From an uncultured Oscillibacter sp. (GTDB lineage Bacteria > Bacillota > Clostridia > Oscillospirales > Oscillospiraceae): a stretch of DNA of 58,534 nt. The notes beneath the pieces are model-generated. The model was not told the origin of the DNA. It ran no database searches and saw only the letters and a program-made list of their open reading frames with translations. Shown piece by piece: positions 32,730 to 42,356 of the stretch. Each line of letters begins with the position of its first letter. The first letter of the stretch is position 1. Location of the stretch: the NCBI GenBank assembly GCA_910583695.1, contig CAJTZL010000010.1:1-58534 (forward strand), given 5' to 3'. The translations under genes and the position numbers were made by a program.

Positions 32730-35700
32730 TTACTTGGACCAGTCTGTTCCGTTGTAGTCCAGATACCACTGGCCGGCGGCGTCCCGTTGCAAGGTTATCA
32801 TCAGGGAAGGCCGTCCGGGGCGGGCAACCGTGGTGGGACCGATGACCCGGTCGCCAAGGTTGATGATCATGCGTCCCGCAGGCACCTCGGTCAGCTTGAG
32901 TGTGATGGAGCTGCCGATAACGCCTCCGTGGGTGGCGGTATTGGAGGTGCGGTTCAGAGGAGGATCCGTCAGCATTACTCCGGTGCCGAAGGTCACGAAA
33001 TGGAGGTTCGTGCAGCCGTTGCTGCCGATGAGGTTTTCACCGCCCTGCACGTGCAGTCCGTGCCCCTTTTCACAGGTGTCGATCTGGAGGCGGCGGGGCA
33101 GAGAGGAGCTGCCGTCAATGGTGGTTTCCTGATACCGCAGGGGGTCGTTGAAGGCGAGATAGACCTCACCCGTGAAAAGCTCCGGGTTGAGGAGGTTCTC
33201 ATTCACCAGACCGGGGCATGTGACCGTCAGGTATTTGGACTGGGAGTTTTGATAGGTCCAGGAAGCCCGGAAGCCCAGAGCGTCGGAGTTCGCACCCTTG
33301 GCTACCACCAGAAGCACGTATTCGTTGCTGTCCTGCAGATTGAAGGTGAGGTTCTTGTCGGTGTAGGACCGGGCGGAGTTGAGGTCGTTCACGGTAGAGG
33401 GCTCATGGTAATAGGGCTCGTCAATCCGGAAGACCTGGTTGTAGGTGGAGGTGATGATGGTATAGAAGTTGGCTTTGGCGCTCTCAGAGGCACAGACGTC
33501 AAAGACGCTGAGCCCTGTGGAGCTGCCCTCGTACCACATAGCCTCCAGTACCGTGCCGTTGGCGGGGAAGGTGGAGGGAAGGCTCTTGCTGGGGTCCATG
33601 TAGTTGCGCATGGGCTGGCTGAAAACGTTGTTGGGTCTTGTGGTGAAGAAGTCCAGCCGGACCAGGATGGAGGCCATGAGGGACTCCATCGGGTCACGCT
33701 TCTCGTCCGGAGTCGTGAAATGAATCTCCGCGGTGGTGCCGCCGGGGTTGATGGTGATGGCCGGGGGATTCGGCGGCGTGGTGGTGAAGGTGTAGCACAA
33801 GACCCGCTCCGCCGGGTTGTCGTCCGTGTCGGCGCTGACCAGATAGAGGAGGTACTGCGTGTTCGGAGACAGACCGGAGATGTTCAGCTCCCAGGATCCG
33901 CCTCCGTTCATCAGCTGGGTTCCCGTGTTGCCGCGCCCGACCTGGGAGGGAAGGCTGGACTGGGGATGGCTGATGAGGGCGGGGTCGGGATGGTCCTCGT
34001 GGAGCCACAGCTCCGTCGTTTCATTCCGCAGCCCCTTGGGAATCGTGCTCAGGGGAACGAGGGGACCATTCTTCACCGTTCTCGGCTCGTAGCGGCTTCC
34101 GCCCACCACCTCGTAATTGGTGTCGGTTCCGCCCTCAATGACCGGGACCGCCAGACAGTAGACCCGGCCGCTCAGATCCAGGTTCACCGTGAAGGTGACG
34201 CGGGTATCGCCGGGCTTGATGGTCCCGTCCAGACTGACCGTGGGGAACAGGCCGGAGGGAACGGTGAAGGGATAGGCCTTGGGATTGCTGATGCGCTCCA
34301 GCGGGGCCGGGAGCTTGTTGAAGATGTCCTGGGTGCCCTGGCCGGGTCTCACAATGGGGCGCAGCTGGGTGTTGGTGCCGGTGTAGAGCTCGGCTTCCAT
34401 GTCAACGCTGCCGTCCTGGCCGCCCTCGGTGGAGAGGATGCCGAACTCCAGAACCTCCGACAGGTCCCGCAGGTAGGGCAGGCCCTCGTGGCCCGCCTCC
34501 ATGCCGAAGTAGCCGGATTTGATCATTTCTTCTGCGCCGATGCTGCCGTAGAGGCTGTGGTAAACCTTCCGGTCCGTGACCATGGCGCGGATGGGGCTGT
34601 CCTCAGCGGTGAGGCGGTGCCAGTCTTCGCCGGGCCGGCGGATATACAGGTGATATTCGATGTCGGCATGGGCCCAGAGGATCAGGTCCCAACGGGCGGA
34701 GATCGGAGAGAAGGCGGTGGCCTCGTTGGGCTCCAGCCGGAAGATGGCCATGTCCCGGCCGTCCATGATGAATCCGTCGTCGTTGTCTTTGATGTCCACT
34801 CGGGCGGAGATGGTTTGAATGGGCACGCTGGCGGAGAGCAGCTTGTTGGGGGTGGGAGCGGTGTCCTGAATCTGCTTGACGTAGAAGTAATAGCGGGCGC
34901 CGCTCTGAAGCTGGATGGCTTTGCCGGCGGGGAAGGTGACGACGGTCTGCCCGTTCTCCCGGGTGACGGTGGCCTCCCGATAGTCAATCCATGCGGGCTT
35001 TGCGGCCAGCTCCTCCGGAGTGACGTTGGCCCGGTTGACAAACACATAGCTGTCCTTGGGAGGTTCACCCCGTCCCGGGGCCGTGCCCGTATGGAGGGTG
35101 ATGTGCTTTTCCAGGGCGGAGGCCAGGGCGGACTTGGCCTTGATTAGATCGTCCCCGGAGGAGGAGAGGACCTTGTTGTAGAGTTCGTGGAAGTTGTCAA
35201 CGTCCTCTTCCGTGCCCAGGCCTGTTTTGTAGTAGCCCTGGACCTCCTCACTGAACACCAGACTGATGTCACTGTCCAGGTAGGCGTATTCGATGTTGGT
35301 GTCCTCGTCCAGCTCCGAGTGGCTGTACCGTTTGTCAACCGTGGGCGCCTGATTGTCCTGGGTCCGGATGGGCAGCGGGAACTCGATGGTCTTGTTGTAC
35401 TCGCAGTAGTTCCCGGAGGTGTCTTTGGCCATGTAGTAGAGGTCGTAGGTGGTCTGGCCCTGGAGCCCGGTAACGGTGAAGGTGTAGGCGGTGGCGGCCC
35501 TGGCGGCCCGGATGGGGCCGCCCCGGCGGATGACGGTTTTGCCGTCCACCAGAATGTTTTCAATTTTGATCTGGTCGTTGATTGTGGGGTTTTCCTTGTT
35601 GACCCGAATGGATGCATCCTTGGTCACGGCGGCCCAGCTCAGGGTTCCGGGCTCATCCAGCATGAAGGACAGCGTGACGGAGTTGCCCGTATAGCTGACC

Positions 35701-37775
35701 ACGTGCAGATCCTGGATGGTGGGCGGAGTCAAATCCTTGGTGGTGAACTGGACCCGGCGGACGGCGGAGCTCTTGCCGTTGTCCGCGTCGTTGAGCCAGA
35801 GATAGAGGTCGTACTGGGTCTGCTCCTGAAGGTGGGAGGTATTGATCCGGGAGAGCAGGAAGGGCGTGTTCTTCCGCAGGGTCACGATGCCGTAGCCCAG
35901 GTTTCCGGGCAGGGCCGCGGCGCGGAAGTCCGCCGCCGTGGGGGCCACGGAGCCTCTGGGGAAGAGAGCGTAGTACATCTGGCAGTCCTTGGTGGCCATG
36001 ACCATGACCTGGGCTACCTGCTCGCCGTCGCCGTCCACCGTGAGGATGGGATTCTGGGGATAGCCGTTGACGAAGTTGGGAGCGGAGTCGTCCGGTGTGG
36101 TGAAGGCGGCGATCTTCACGGGGCTGCGGCGGCCCCTGGCGTCCACCAGCAGGGCGGAGATGTAATAGGAGCCCTCCCGGGTCAGGCCCGTAATCCGGGC
36201 GGTGACGTCCGTATTGGAGCTCGCGACCCGCAGGTTGCCGCTGCGGAGAATCTTGGCGTGGGAGCCGGGATTCATCAGCTCCTCCTCTCCCAGGGAGCCG
36301 TCCATCAGGGCTGTGATGCCCCAGTAGACGGTGCCGGGCTTGTTGGTGCTGAATACCGCGTTGGCGGAGGTGGGAGCGATGTCCCGGGCCTTGGGATAGC
36401 CCGCCAGCAGCCTGGGATCCTCGGAGGATTCGGCGGCGTCGTTGGTGTTCATATCCTGGTTGTTGACATTTCCCGTGATTCCAGGACGGATATAAATGGT
36501 GTCCGGGAGCATGGAGACGTTGGAGCCCGGGGCGTTGATGTTCAGGTGCCCGATGCTGCCCTCGCCGGTGACGGGGGTGGCCCCGTCCAGGTTCAGCTCC
36601 CGGATGGAGGCCCGGTCGTCAATGGTCAAGGTGGCGTTGACCGCCCGCTCGTCCATGGTGATGACGTCGGCCACGCCCTGGGCCATCTGGAGGGCGGAGC
36701 CCGGGGTCAGGTTCACCACCCGCTTGATGTTGCCCGCCAGCTGGAGCTGGATGCCCTCCGCGCCGTCCAGCCGGATGGTCTGGAGGCCCAGGCCGTCCTC
36801 GGTCCGGTCCTCCAGATAGCCGGAGGTGCGGACCGTGACCTCGCCGATGTTGGTGAGGCCCTCGGCCTGGACGGAGAGGAACTGCTCCGAGAGGCTGTCC
36901 AGCTCCAATGCCCCGGCGGTGACATTGCGCAGGAGGACGCTCTGCTTGCCGCCCTCGGCCTCGCCGCCGCCGCAGATGACGATTTTACCCTGGACGGTGA
37001 CGTTTTCCAGCTCCACGTTCCCCAGGCCCACGCCGCCGGTGAGATAGAGGTTGCCGGTAACGACGGTGTCCTTCAGCTTTACTCCGGGGGTGGTGATGGT
37101 CAGGTTGCCGTACACGCCGCCGGAGGTCTGCTCGCCGGGCTCCTGGACCAGGGTGCCCAGGGCGCGGACCAGGAAGCAGGCCATCTGGCCCCGGGTGATG
37201 GGCCGGTCCGGCTTGAAGCTGCCGTCGGCGTAGCCCTGGATGATGCCCAGCTCCGCGGCCTCCTGGACCATTCCCCGGCTCCAGCCGCCGATGGCGTGCA
37301 TGTCGGTGAAGGAGGAGTTGGCGGCGTTGGGGACGCCCTGGAAGCGGAGACACCGGCCCAGAAGGACGGCGGCCTGCTCCCGCGTCACCAGGGAGTAGGG
37401 TGCGGCGGTGGTGGGGCTGGTGCCGTTGAAATAGCCCGCCTGGAGGGCGATGCTGATGTCCTCGGCAAACCAGTCGTTGGGGTTCACGTCGGTGAAGGGG
37501 TTGGCGGGGCTCTGCTCGGTGTAGCCGAAGGCCCGGTTCACCAGGGTGACGAACTCCGCCCGGGTGATGCTCCGGTCCTCGTGCAGGTTGCCGCTGGAAT
37601 CTCCCCGCATGACGCCCCAATCCTGGACCTGCTCCAGGTAGGGGGTCATCCATTCCGCCGCCCGGGCCGGGCGGGCGGAGAGGAAGGTGCAGAGGGTCAG
37701 GGCAGTAAGAACCAGGGCCGCCAGACAGGCGGACCCTGGCCGGTAAGCGCGGCGGGCGCGGTTTTGCTGAGTCAT
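32730..37775 (-). CDS. Giant secreted S-layer-homology protein with fibronectin-like domains
   Basis: This 1681-aa protein has a signal peptide ending near residue 40 (ARPARAAEW). Three N-terminal SLH domains follow (about 42-215; TRAEFVTLVNRAF, TREQAAVLLGRCL, TRGQMACFLVRAL). Next is a repetitive region, about 220-440, that looks like a beta-solenoid. A long series of fibronectin/Ig-like domains continues to the end. The start at 37775 is chosen for the AGGAGG site upstream and the signal peptide; the longer reading has neither. SLH domains at the N-terminus here and at the C-terminus in the next gene give the two proteins opposite orientation. Confidence 0.88.
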   Translation of the reverse strand: MTQQNRARRAYRPGSACLAALVLTALTLCTFLSARPARAAEWMTPYLEQVQDWGVMRGDSSGNLHEDRSITRAEFVTLVNRAFGYTEQSPANPFTDVNPNDWFAEDISIALQAGYFNGTSPTTAAPYSLVTREQAAVLLGRCLRFQGVPNAANSSFTDMHAIGGWSRGMVQEAAELGIIQGYADGSFKPDRPITRGQMACFLVRALGTLVQEPGEQTSGGVYGNLTITTPGVKLKDTVVTGNLYLTGGVGLGNVELENVTVQGKIVICGGGEAEGGKQSVLLRNVTAGALELDSLSEQFLSVQAEGLTNIGEVTVRTSGYLEDRTEDGLGLQTIRLDGAEGIQLQLAGNIKRVVNLTPGSALQMAQGVADVITMDERAVNATLTIDDRASIRELNLDGATPVTGEGSIGHLNINAPGSNVSMLPDTIYIRPGITGNVNNQDMNTNDAAESSEDPRLLAGYPKARDIAPTSANAVFSTNKPGTVYWGITALMDGSLGEEELMNPGSHAKILRSGNLRVASSNTDVTARITGLTREGSYYISALLVDARGRRSPVKIAAFTTPDDSAPNFVNGYPQNPILTVDGDGEQVAQVMVMATKDCQMYYALFPRGSVAPTAADFRAAALPGNLGYGIVTLRKNTPFLLSRINTSHLQEQTQYDLYLWLNDADNGKSSAVRRVQFTTKDLTPPTIQDLHVVSYTGNSVTLSFMLDEPGTLSWAAVTKDASIRVNKENPTINDQIKIENILVDGKTVIRRGGPIRAARAATAYTFTVTGLQGQTTYDLYYMAKDTSGNYCEYNKTIEFPLPIRTQDNQAPTVDKRYSHSELDEDTNIEYAYLDSDISLVFSEEVQGYYKTGLGTEEDVDNFHELYNKVLSSSGDDLIKAKSALASALEKHITLHTGTAPGRGEPPKDSYVFVNRANVTPEELAAKPAWIDYREATVTRENGQTVVTFPAGKAIQLQSGARYYFYVKQIQDTAPTPNKLLSASVPIQTISARVDIKDNDDGFIMDGRDMAIFRLEPNEATAFSPISARWDLILWAHADIEYHLYIRRPGEDWHRLTAEDSPIRAMVTDRKVYHSLYGSIGAEEMIKSGYFGMEAGHEGLPYLRDLSEVLEFGILSTEGGQDGSVDMEAELYTGTNTQLRPIVRPGQGTQDIFNKLPAPLERISNPKAYPFTVPSGLFPTVSLDGTIKPGDTRVTFTVNLDLSGRVYCLAVPVIEGGTDTNYEVVGGSRYEPRTVKNGPLVPLSTIPKGLRNETTELWLHEDHPDPALISHPQSSLPSQVGRGNTGTQLMNGGGSWELNISGLSPNTQYLLYLVSADTDDNPAERVLCYTFTTTPPNPPAITINPGGTTAEIHFTTPDEKRDPMESLMASILVRLDFFTTRPNNVFSQPMRNYMDPSKSLPSTFPANGTVLEAMWYEGSSTGLSVFDVCASESAKANFYTIITSTYNQVFRIDEPYYHEPSTVNDLNSARSYTDKNLTFNLQDSNEYVLLVVAKGANSDALGFRASWTYQNSQSKYLTVTCPGLVNENLLNPELFTGEVYLAFNDPLRYQETTIDGSSSLPRRLQIDTCEKGHGLHVQGGENLIGSNGCTNLHFVTFGTGVMLTDPPLNRTSNTATHGGVIGSSITLKLTEVPAGRMIINLGDRVIGPTTVARPGRPSLMITLQRDAAGQWYLDYNGTDWSK

Positions 37776-37797
37776 GGCTTGATTCCTCCTTGTTCCG

Positions 37798-38394
37798 TCA
37801 GTCCTGAGCGTCGCGGCTTTGCAGCTGGAGGCTGAACACCGCCTCCCGCACCACGACCTCCTCATCCTCGCACATGTCCACGAACTTGGTGGCGTACATG
37901 AAACGGTCGTTTTGCAGCTCCTGCTTCCGCAGAATCTCGCAGCGCAGAATCACCGGCTCCTCCGTGGGGGTGACGACAATCTCCATCTGCTCGTGCATCT
38001 CCAGCCGGCAGTCCGCATAAAAGGCGATGCCGCCGCAGCTGAGGTCGATGGACTGCACGCTCCGCCTCCCCTTCCAGGAGGAGCCGGGCAGGGCATAGAG
38101 GAAGGTGTCGAATTTCACCGGCACCCGGAGGTTCCGCCGAACCTCCGGGTCCAGGGTTGCGATCTTCTCCAAAAGCACCGCGTCTCCCCGCTGGCGGAGG
38201 ATGCGGCACTGGATGGGCAGCTCCTCGCTGCTGGCGCTGAACAGCGTGACCACCTCGTGCTCCATCACGCTGTCCACCTTGTGGTCCAGGATGTTCAGCC
38301 GCATAGGAGAGGCCCCCGCCGGGGTGGCCAGCTCGCCGTTGGCCAGGGCGTGGTTCTGGGTGTCCAGAATCAGATAGGTGTGGCTGGATGTCAT
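37798..38394 (-). CDS. PilZ-domain c-di-GMP receptor (first copy)
   Basis: This 198-aa protein has an N-terminal beta domain (about 1-85) and a C-terminal PilZ domain. The c-di-GMP-binding signatures are complete: RRNLR (R-x3-R) and DLSCGG (D-x-S-x2-G). The ATG overlaps the stop of the FlhB-C-like gene (ATGA), so translation is coupled. The downstream neighbour is a giant S-layer gene. YcgR-type proteins slow motors or control surface factors when c-di-GMP rises, and a similar task is inferred here. Confidence 0.87.
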   Translation of the reverse strand: MTSSHTYLILDTQNHALANGELATPAGASPMRLNILDHKVDSVMEHEVVTLFSASSEELPIQCRILRQRGDAVLLEKIATLDPEVRRNLRVPVKFDTFLYALPGSSWKGRRSVQSIDLSCGGIAFYADCRLEMHEQMEIVVTPTEEPVILRCEILRKQELQNDRFMYATKFVDMCEDEEVVVREAVFSLQLQSRDAQD

Positions 38395-38726
38395 GTTGTT
38401 TCCTCCCTTTCGCTGGGCGGCGTGTGTCCGCGCGCCTCCTGAGCGTTCATGTTTCCGGTGGGGTCGAAGTGGAGGAAATACACATAAATCTCCACAATGG
38501 CCTGATACAAACTCTCCGGAACCTCCTGGCCCAGCTGGAGCTGAGTCAGGATGGTGGAGAGGGAATTGTCCTCGTAAATGGGCACGCCGCAGTCGGCGGC
38601 GGTCTCCACGATCTTTTCCGCCATATAGCCCATGCCGGAGGCCACGATCACCGGCGCGGTGTCCCCCGGGCCGTATTGCAGGGCCACCGCCTTTTTGGCC
38701 CGGGTGGTTCCTTCAGATCTTGACAT
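38391..38726 (-). CDS. ylqH: FlhB C-terminal-domain homologue (YlqH type)
   Basis: This 111-aa protein matches the cytoplasmic part of FlhB just after the cleavage site (AKKAVALQYGPGDTAPVIVASG, then the IVEIYVYFLHFD end). It lacks both the membrane part and the NPTH motif. The start at 38726 is preferred; a TTG at 38747 is the alternative. It overlaps the FliK-like gene by 14 bp. Bacillus has the same ylqG-ylqH pair, of unclear function. An effect on export switching is inferred. Confidence 0.85.
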   Translation of the reverse strand: MSRSEGTTRAKKAVALQYGPGDTAPVIVASGMGYMAEKIVETAADCGVPIYEDNSLSTILTQLQLGQEVPESLYQAIVEIYVYFLHFDPTGNMNAQEARGHTPPSEREETT

Positions 38727-40146
38727 TGATACTGTTCTTCCCTTCAAAGATTTTGGGGAACACCTCGGTCAGCGTAACCGGGCGGTCCATCCGCCGGACG
38801 GCCACCCGGGCGGGCTTGAGGTCGTTCCGGGTCAGGATTTGGGAGACGGCCTCCCCAATCTGCTTGGAGAAGGGAGCCGCCGCGTCGGGACAGGCGATCT
38901 GGATATCCACCTCGGTCCCCTGGGCGGAGAGGATGACGTCGAAGAGGCCCAGGCCCTGAACGTCCATTTTGAACAGGAAGCGCATGGTGTTCTTCCCGCC
39001 TCCGCCCCGGTTCTGTTCCTCCTCGGCGTTGGGGTCCACCCAGAGCTCGGAGAAGAGCATCCGCCCGTTCCACTCCATGGGGAGGAGATAGTGGTTGATG
39101 GGCATGTAGACGCTCTCGTTCACCAGCATGGCGGCCAGCAGGTTCTGGAAAGCCTGCTGCACCTCGGCGCTGCCCTCCCCCCGGAAGGCCCGGGCGGCGG
39201 CGGAGGCCAGCTGGTTGGAAAACGCAATGGCCTTGGAGGCGTCGCCCCCGCCCCCCCGGCTCCGGAGCAGCAGGAGGAGGGACTGGTCGTCGATGCCCCC
39301 CAGCTGGCCCTTCAGAGTGCCGTAGCCGCTGAGCTGGTGGAAGCCCTCCAGCAGCTTCTCCTCGGAGCCGTTCTCATACCGGGCCACGTTCAGCGCCAGC
39401 ATGGTCAGGAGGGCCCGGGGGGTGCCCATGTCGTGGGTCCGTTCCACGTAGGAGGACATGTAGGGGAAGATCTCCCGCTGGAGGAGCTGGAGATTTCCCT
39501 GCCGGTTTCCGGCGGCGATGCCGTTTTGAAGCTGGGCCGTCAGGTCCCGGAGCTTTTCCGCCCAGCTGGCGGGCATGGCGTCCGCCATGGACTGGAGGTC
39601 CCGGAGGAGGTTGCCCTCGATGTGGCTGGTGGAGTCGAAGTCCACATAGGCCTTCAAAAATTGCAGGATGTCCGTCCGCACGCCGTCGGAGGCGGCCCGG
39701 GCATAGGCACTGCGGAGCAGGGCGAAGAGGGCCCCGCCGAAGCGGGTACCGGTTTTGAACTGGCCCTGGAGGAAGTCCAGGAGCTGGCTCTCGTCCATCC
39801 GCATCATCTCCAGCAGGCGGCCCATCTCCTCCGCAATGCCGGCGCTGAGGCCCGAGGAGACGACAATGCCCTCCCGCCCCGAGAAGATGAGGGAGAGGCT
39901 TTCCGCCAGGCTGGGGGTTTCCCGCAGCCGCTGGAGGAAGGTTTGGAAGTTGGAGTCGTAACGGATTCCGCCGTCCCCCTGCAGGTTGCTGTCCTGGTGT
40001 TCCGTCCGCCCGTCGGCGCGGACGACCTTGCTGGGGTCGGGGACGTTTTGAATTTGCGTGTTGTCCGGGGAAACCGTGATGTTCCGGTTGACTGTGGTTT
40101 TGTCATAACCGGGTACCGGGTTGGTGGCGCCGAGCAGATCAGGCAT
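38713..40146 (-). CDS. ylqG: FliK-like protein (YlqG type)
   Basis: This 477-aa protein has a disordered N-terminus (1-60) and a mostly helical middle (about 65-330). The C-terminal domain is of the FliK hook-length-control kind (GLFDVILSAQGTEVDIQIAC, ISQ-like ILTRNDLKPARVAVRR). FliK C-domains contact FlhB to trigger export switching, and the next gene is a stand-alone FlhB C-domain. The pairing is therefore meaningful. It heads a minus-strand operon that also holds two PilZ and two S-layer genes. Similarity in the middle part is not recognised. Confidence 0.75.
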   Translation of the reverse strand: MPDLLGATNPVPGYDKTTVNRNITVSPDNTQIQNVPDPSKVVRADGRTEHQDSNLQGDGGIRYDSNFQTFLQRLRETPSLAESLSLIFSGREGIVVSSGLSAGIAEEMGRLLEMMRMDESQLLDFLQGQFKTGTRFGGALFALLRSAYARAASDGVRTDILQFLKAYVDFDSTSHIEGNLLRDLQSMADAMPASWAEKLRDLTAQLQNGIAAGNRQGNLQLLQREIFPYMSSYVERTHDMGTPRALLTMLALNVARYENGSEEKLLEGFHQLSGYGTLKGQLGGIDDQSLLLLLRSRGGGGDASKAIAFSNQLASAAARAFRGEGSAEVQQAFQNLLAAMLVNESVYMPINHYLLPMEWNGRMLFSELWVDPNAEEEQNRGGGGKNTMRFLFKMDVQGLGLFDVILSAQGTEVDIQIACPDAAAPFSKQIGEAVSQILTRNDLKPARVAVRRMDRPVTLTEVFPKIFEGKNSINVKI

Positions 40147-40181
40147 TCATGACACCTCACAGAAAAAACTTGCCGCCGCTA

Positions 40182-40210
40182 CTTATTTTTTTAGCGCAAC
40201 AGGTCGATAG
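40182..40210 (+). promoter_or_regulatory. Putative sigma-28 promoter for cheA
   Basis: CTTATTTTT, 12 nt, then GTCGATAG. The arrangement is the same as before fliD. It lies 32 nt before the cheA GTG start, giving a very short leader. Confidence 0.55.
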
Positions 40211-40241
40211 TAATGAAAAAGGCTGATAAGGTGGTGTTTTC

Positions 40242-42335
40242 GTGAGCAACAACGATATCTTGGATATGTACATCTACGAAACCAATACGCTTCTTGAGCA
40301 GCTGGAGAGCATTGTTCTGGACGCGGAAAAGGAAAATACATTCTCTCAGGACAACGTCAACGAGATCTTCCGTATCATGCATACCATCAAAGGCTCTTCC
40401 GCCATGATGGAATTTGACACGCTGGCCCGGGTCTCCCACCGCATTGAGGACATGTTCTTCCTGATTCGGGAGGGCACGATGTCCGTGGTGAAGGACGAGG
40501 ACCGTCCGGCGCTCTTTGACGTGATGCTTCACTCCGTAGACTATTTCCGGGAGGAAATGGAAAAGGTGGAGGCAGAGCAGCCCCTTAATGAAGATGTCGA
40601 CAGTTTCCTTGGAAATATTAATAGTTTGATCGCTAAAATTAAGGGGGAAGAAATTCCAGCGGAGTCCGCGCCCAAGGCGGCGGCCGCTCCCGCCCCCGCC
40701 CAGGAGGCGGCCCCGCCGGCTCCCGCGCCCGCCCAGACCACGGAGGGCAGCGCCGACTTCCCCTACGGGCTTCGGGTTTTCTTTGACGAGGGCTGCGGCA
40801 TGGAGAACCTCCGGGCTTTCATGCTGGTCACGTCCGTCCAGGGCTTCTGCGCCGACGCGGACTTCACCTACCAGCCCGCCGGCGTGGAGTCGGATTCCTC
40901 CCTGTCCGAGGTGGTGGTGGAGCACGGCTTCCTCCTCCAGTTCCGCAGCGAGGAGGACCGGGCCAGGGCCGTGCCCATCGTGATGACCGCCGGCTCCGTC
41001 CACTCCTATGAGGAGCAGAACTACGTGCCCGCGCCGCCTCCGGCGGCGGAGCCCGCCCCCGTGCAGGAGGCCGCCCCCGCCGCCCAGAAGGCCCCCGCGG
41101 CCCCGGCGGCCCAGGCCTCCGCCCAGCATCCCCAGCAGCAGGGCCAGGGCCAGAAGGAGAGCCTCATCAGCGTGGGCCTCAGCAAGCTGGACCAGCTCTC
41201 CGCCATCGTGGGCGAGATCGTCATCACCGAGGCCATGGTCACGGCCTCTCCCGACCTCAAGGGCCTGCATCTGGACGCCTTCTCCAAGTCCGCCCGGCAG
41301 CTGCGCAAGCTGACGGATGAGCTTCAGGACGTGTCCATGTCCCTGCGGATGATCCCGGTGTCCAACACCTTCCAGAAGATGAACCGCATTGTCCGGGATA
41401 TGTGCAAGAAGCTCAACAAACAGGTGAAGCTCACCCTGGTGGGCGAAAACACCGAGGTGGACAAGACCATCGTGGACTCCATCGGAGACCCCATTATGCA
41501 CATGGTCCGCAACTCCATGGACCACGGCATCGAGGAAAACGTGGAGGACCGCATCGCCGCCGGAAAGGACCCCGTGGGCGAGATTCTGCTCTCCGCCCAG
41601 GACACCGGCAGCGAGGTTATCATTCAGATTTCCGACGACGGCGCCGGAGTCAACGATGAGGCCGTCCTGGCCAAGGCCATCCGGAACGGCATCGCCTCCC
41701 CCGATGTGGAATACTCTCACAAGGAAATTCTGAACTTCCTCATGGCCCCCGGCTTCTCCACCAACCAGCAGGTGACGGAGTTCTCCGGCCGGGGCGTGGG
41801 CATGGACGTGGTGAAAAGCGGCGTGGAGAGCCTGGGCGGCTCCGTCAGCATCACCAGCGAACAGGGAAAGGGCATGACCACCATCATGCGCATCCCCCTG
41901 ACCATGGCCATCATGGACGGCATGGAGGTTTCTGTGGGAGATTCCATCTTCACCATTCCCATCAACAACATCCGCTCCAGCGCCAAACTCACCGAGGCGG
42001 ACATTCTCCACGACTCCGTAAACGGCGAGATGGTGAAAATGCTGGACGGCTACTATCCCGTCATCCGGGCGAAGGACTTCTACAACCTCCCCGGCGGCAC
42101 GGATCGGATTGAGGACGGCATCCTCATGTGGCTGGAATCCGGGGACACCTCGTACTGCCTGTTTGTCGACGAGCTTCTGGGCGAACAGCAGATCGTTGTC
42201 AAGCCCCTGCCGGCCTATGTCAACAACTTTGATATCAAAAACTACGGCATCACCGGGTGCAGTATCCTGGGAGACGGCAATATCAGCATCATCCTTGACG
42301 CGGGCGGCCTGTACGCGGCGGCCCGGAACCAGTGA
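40242..42335 (+). CDS. cheA: Chemotaxis histidine kinase CheA
   Basis: This 697-aa kinase phosphorylates CheY, CheB and CheV in response to receptors. The HPt domain has the phosphate-accepting His47 (IMHTIKGSSAMMEF). A P2 domain (about 165-265) sits between two Ala/Pro-rich linkers. The dimerisation helices, the ATPase domain (HMVRNSMDHGIE N-box, ISDDGAGVND, GRGVGMDVVKS) and a CheW-like domain follow. The start is GTG with AAGGTGGTG upstream. The gene leads the cheA-W-R-B operon. Confidence 0.97.
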   Translation: MSNNDILDMYIYETNTLLEQLESIVLDAEKENTFSQDNVNEIFRIMHTIKGSSAMMEFDTLARVSHRIEDMFFLIREGTMSVVKDEDRPALFDVMLHSVDYFREEMEKVEAEQPLNEDVDSFLGNINSLIAKIKGEEIPAESAPKAAAAPAPAQEAAPPAPAPAQTTEGSADFPYGLRVFFDEGCGMENLRAFMLVTSVQGFCADADFTYQPAGVESDSSLSEVVVEHGFLLQFRSEEDRARAVPIVMTAGSVHSYEEQNYVPAPPPAAEPAPVQEAAPAAQKAPAAPAAQASAQHPQQQGQGQKESLISVGLSKLDQLSAIVGEIVITEAMVTASPDLKGLHLDAFSKSARQLRKLTDELQDVSMSLRMIPVSNTFQKMNRIVRDMCKKLNKQVKLTLVGENTEVDKTIVDSIGDPIMHMVRNSMDHGIEENVEDRIAAGKDPVGEILLSAQDTGSEVIIQISDDGAGVNDEAVLAKAIRNGIASPDVEYSHKEILNFLMAPGFSTNQQVTEFSGRGVGMDVVKSGVESLGGSVSITSEQGKGMTTIMRIPLTMAIMDGMEVSVGDSIFTIPINNIRSSAKLTEADILHDSVNGEMVKMLDGYYPVIRAKDFYNLPGGTDRIEDGILMWLESGDTSYCLFVDELLGEQQIVVKPLPAYVNNFDIKNYGITGCSILGDGNISIILDAGGLYAAARNQ

Positions 42336-42356
42336 GCGCCAAAGGAGGGAAACGCA

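Noticed and set aside
35187..37835. An 882-codon open frame on the plus strand
   Set aside because: It is antisense to the first S-layer gene; composition is low-complexity Gly/Val/Asp and no motif was seen.
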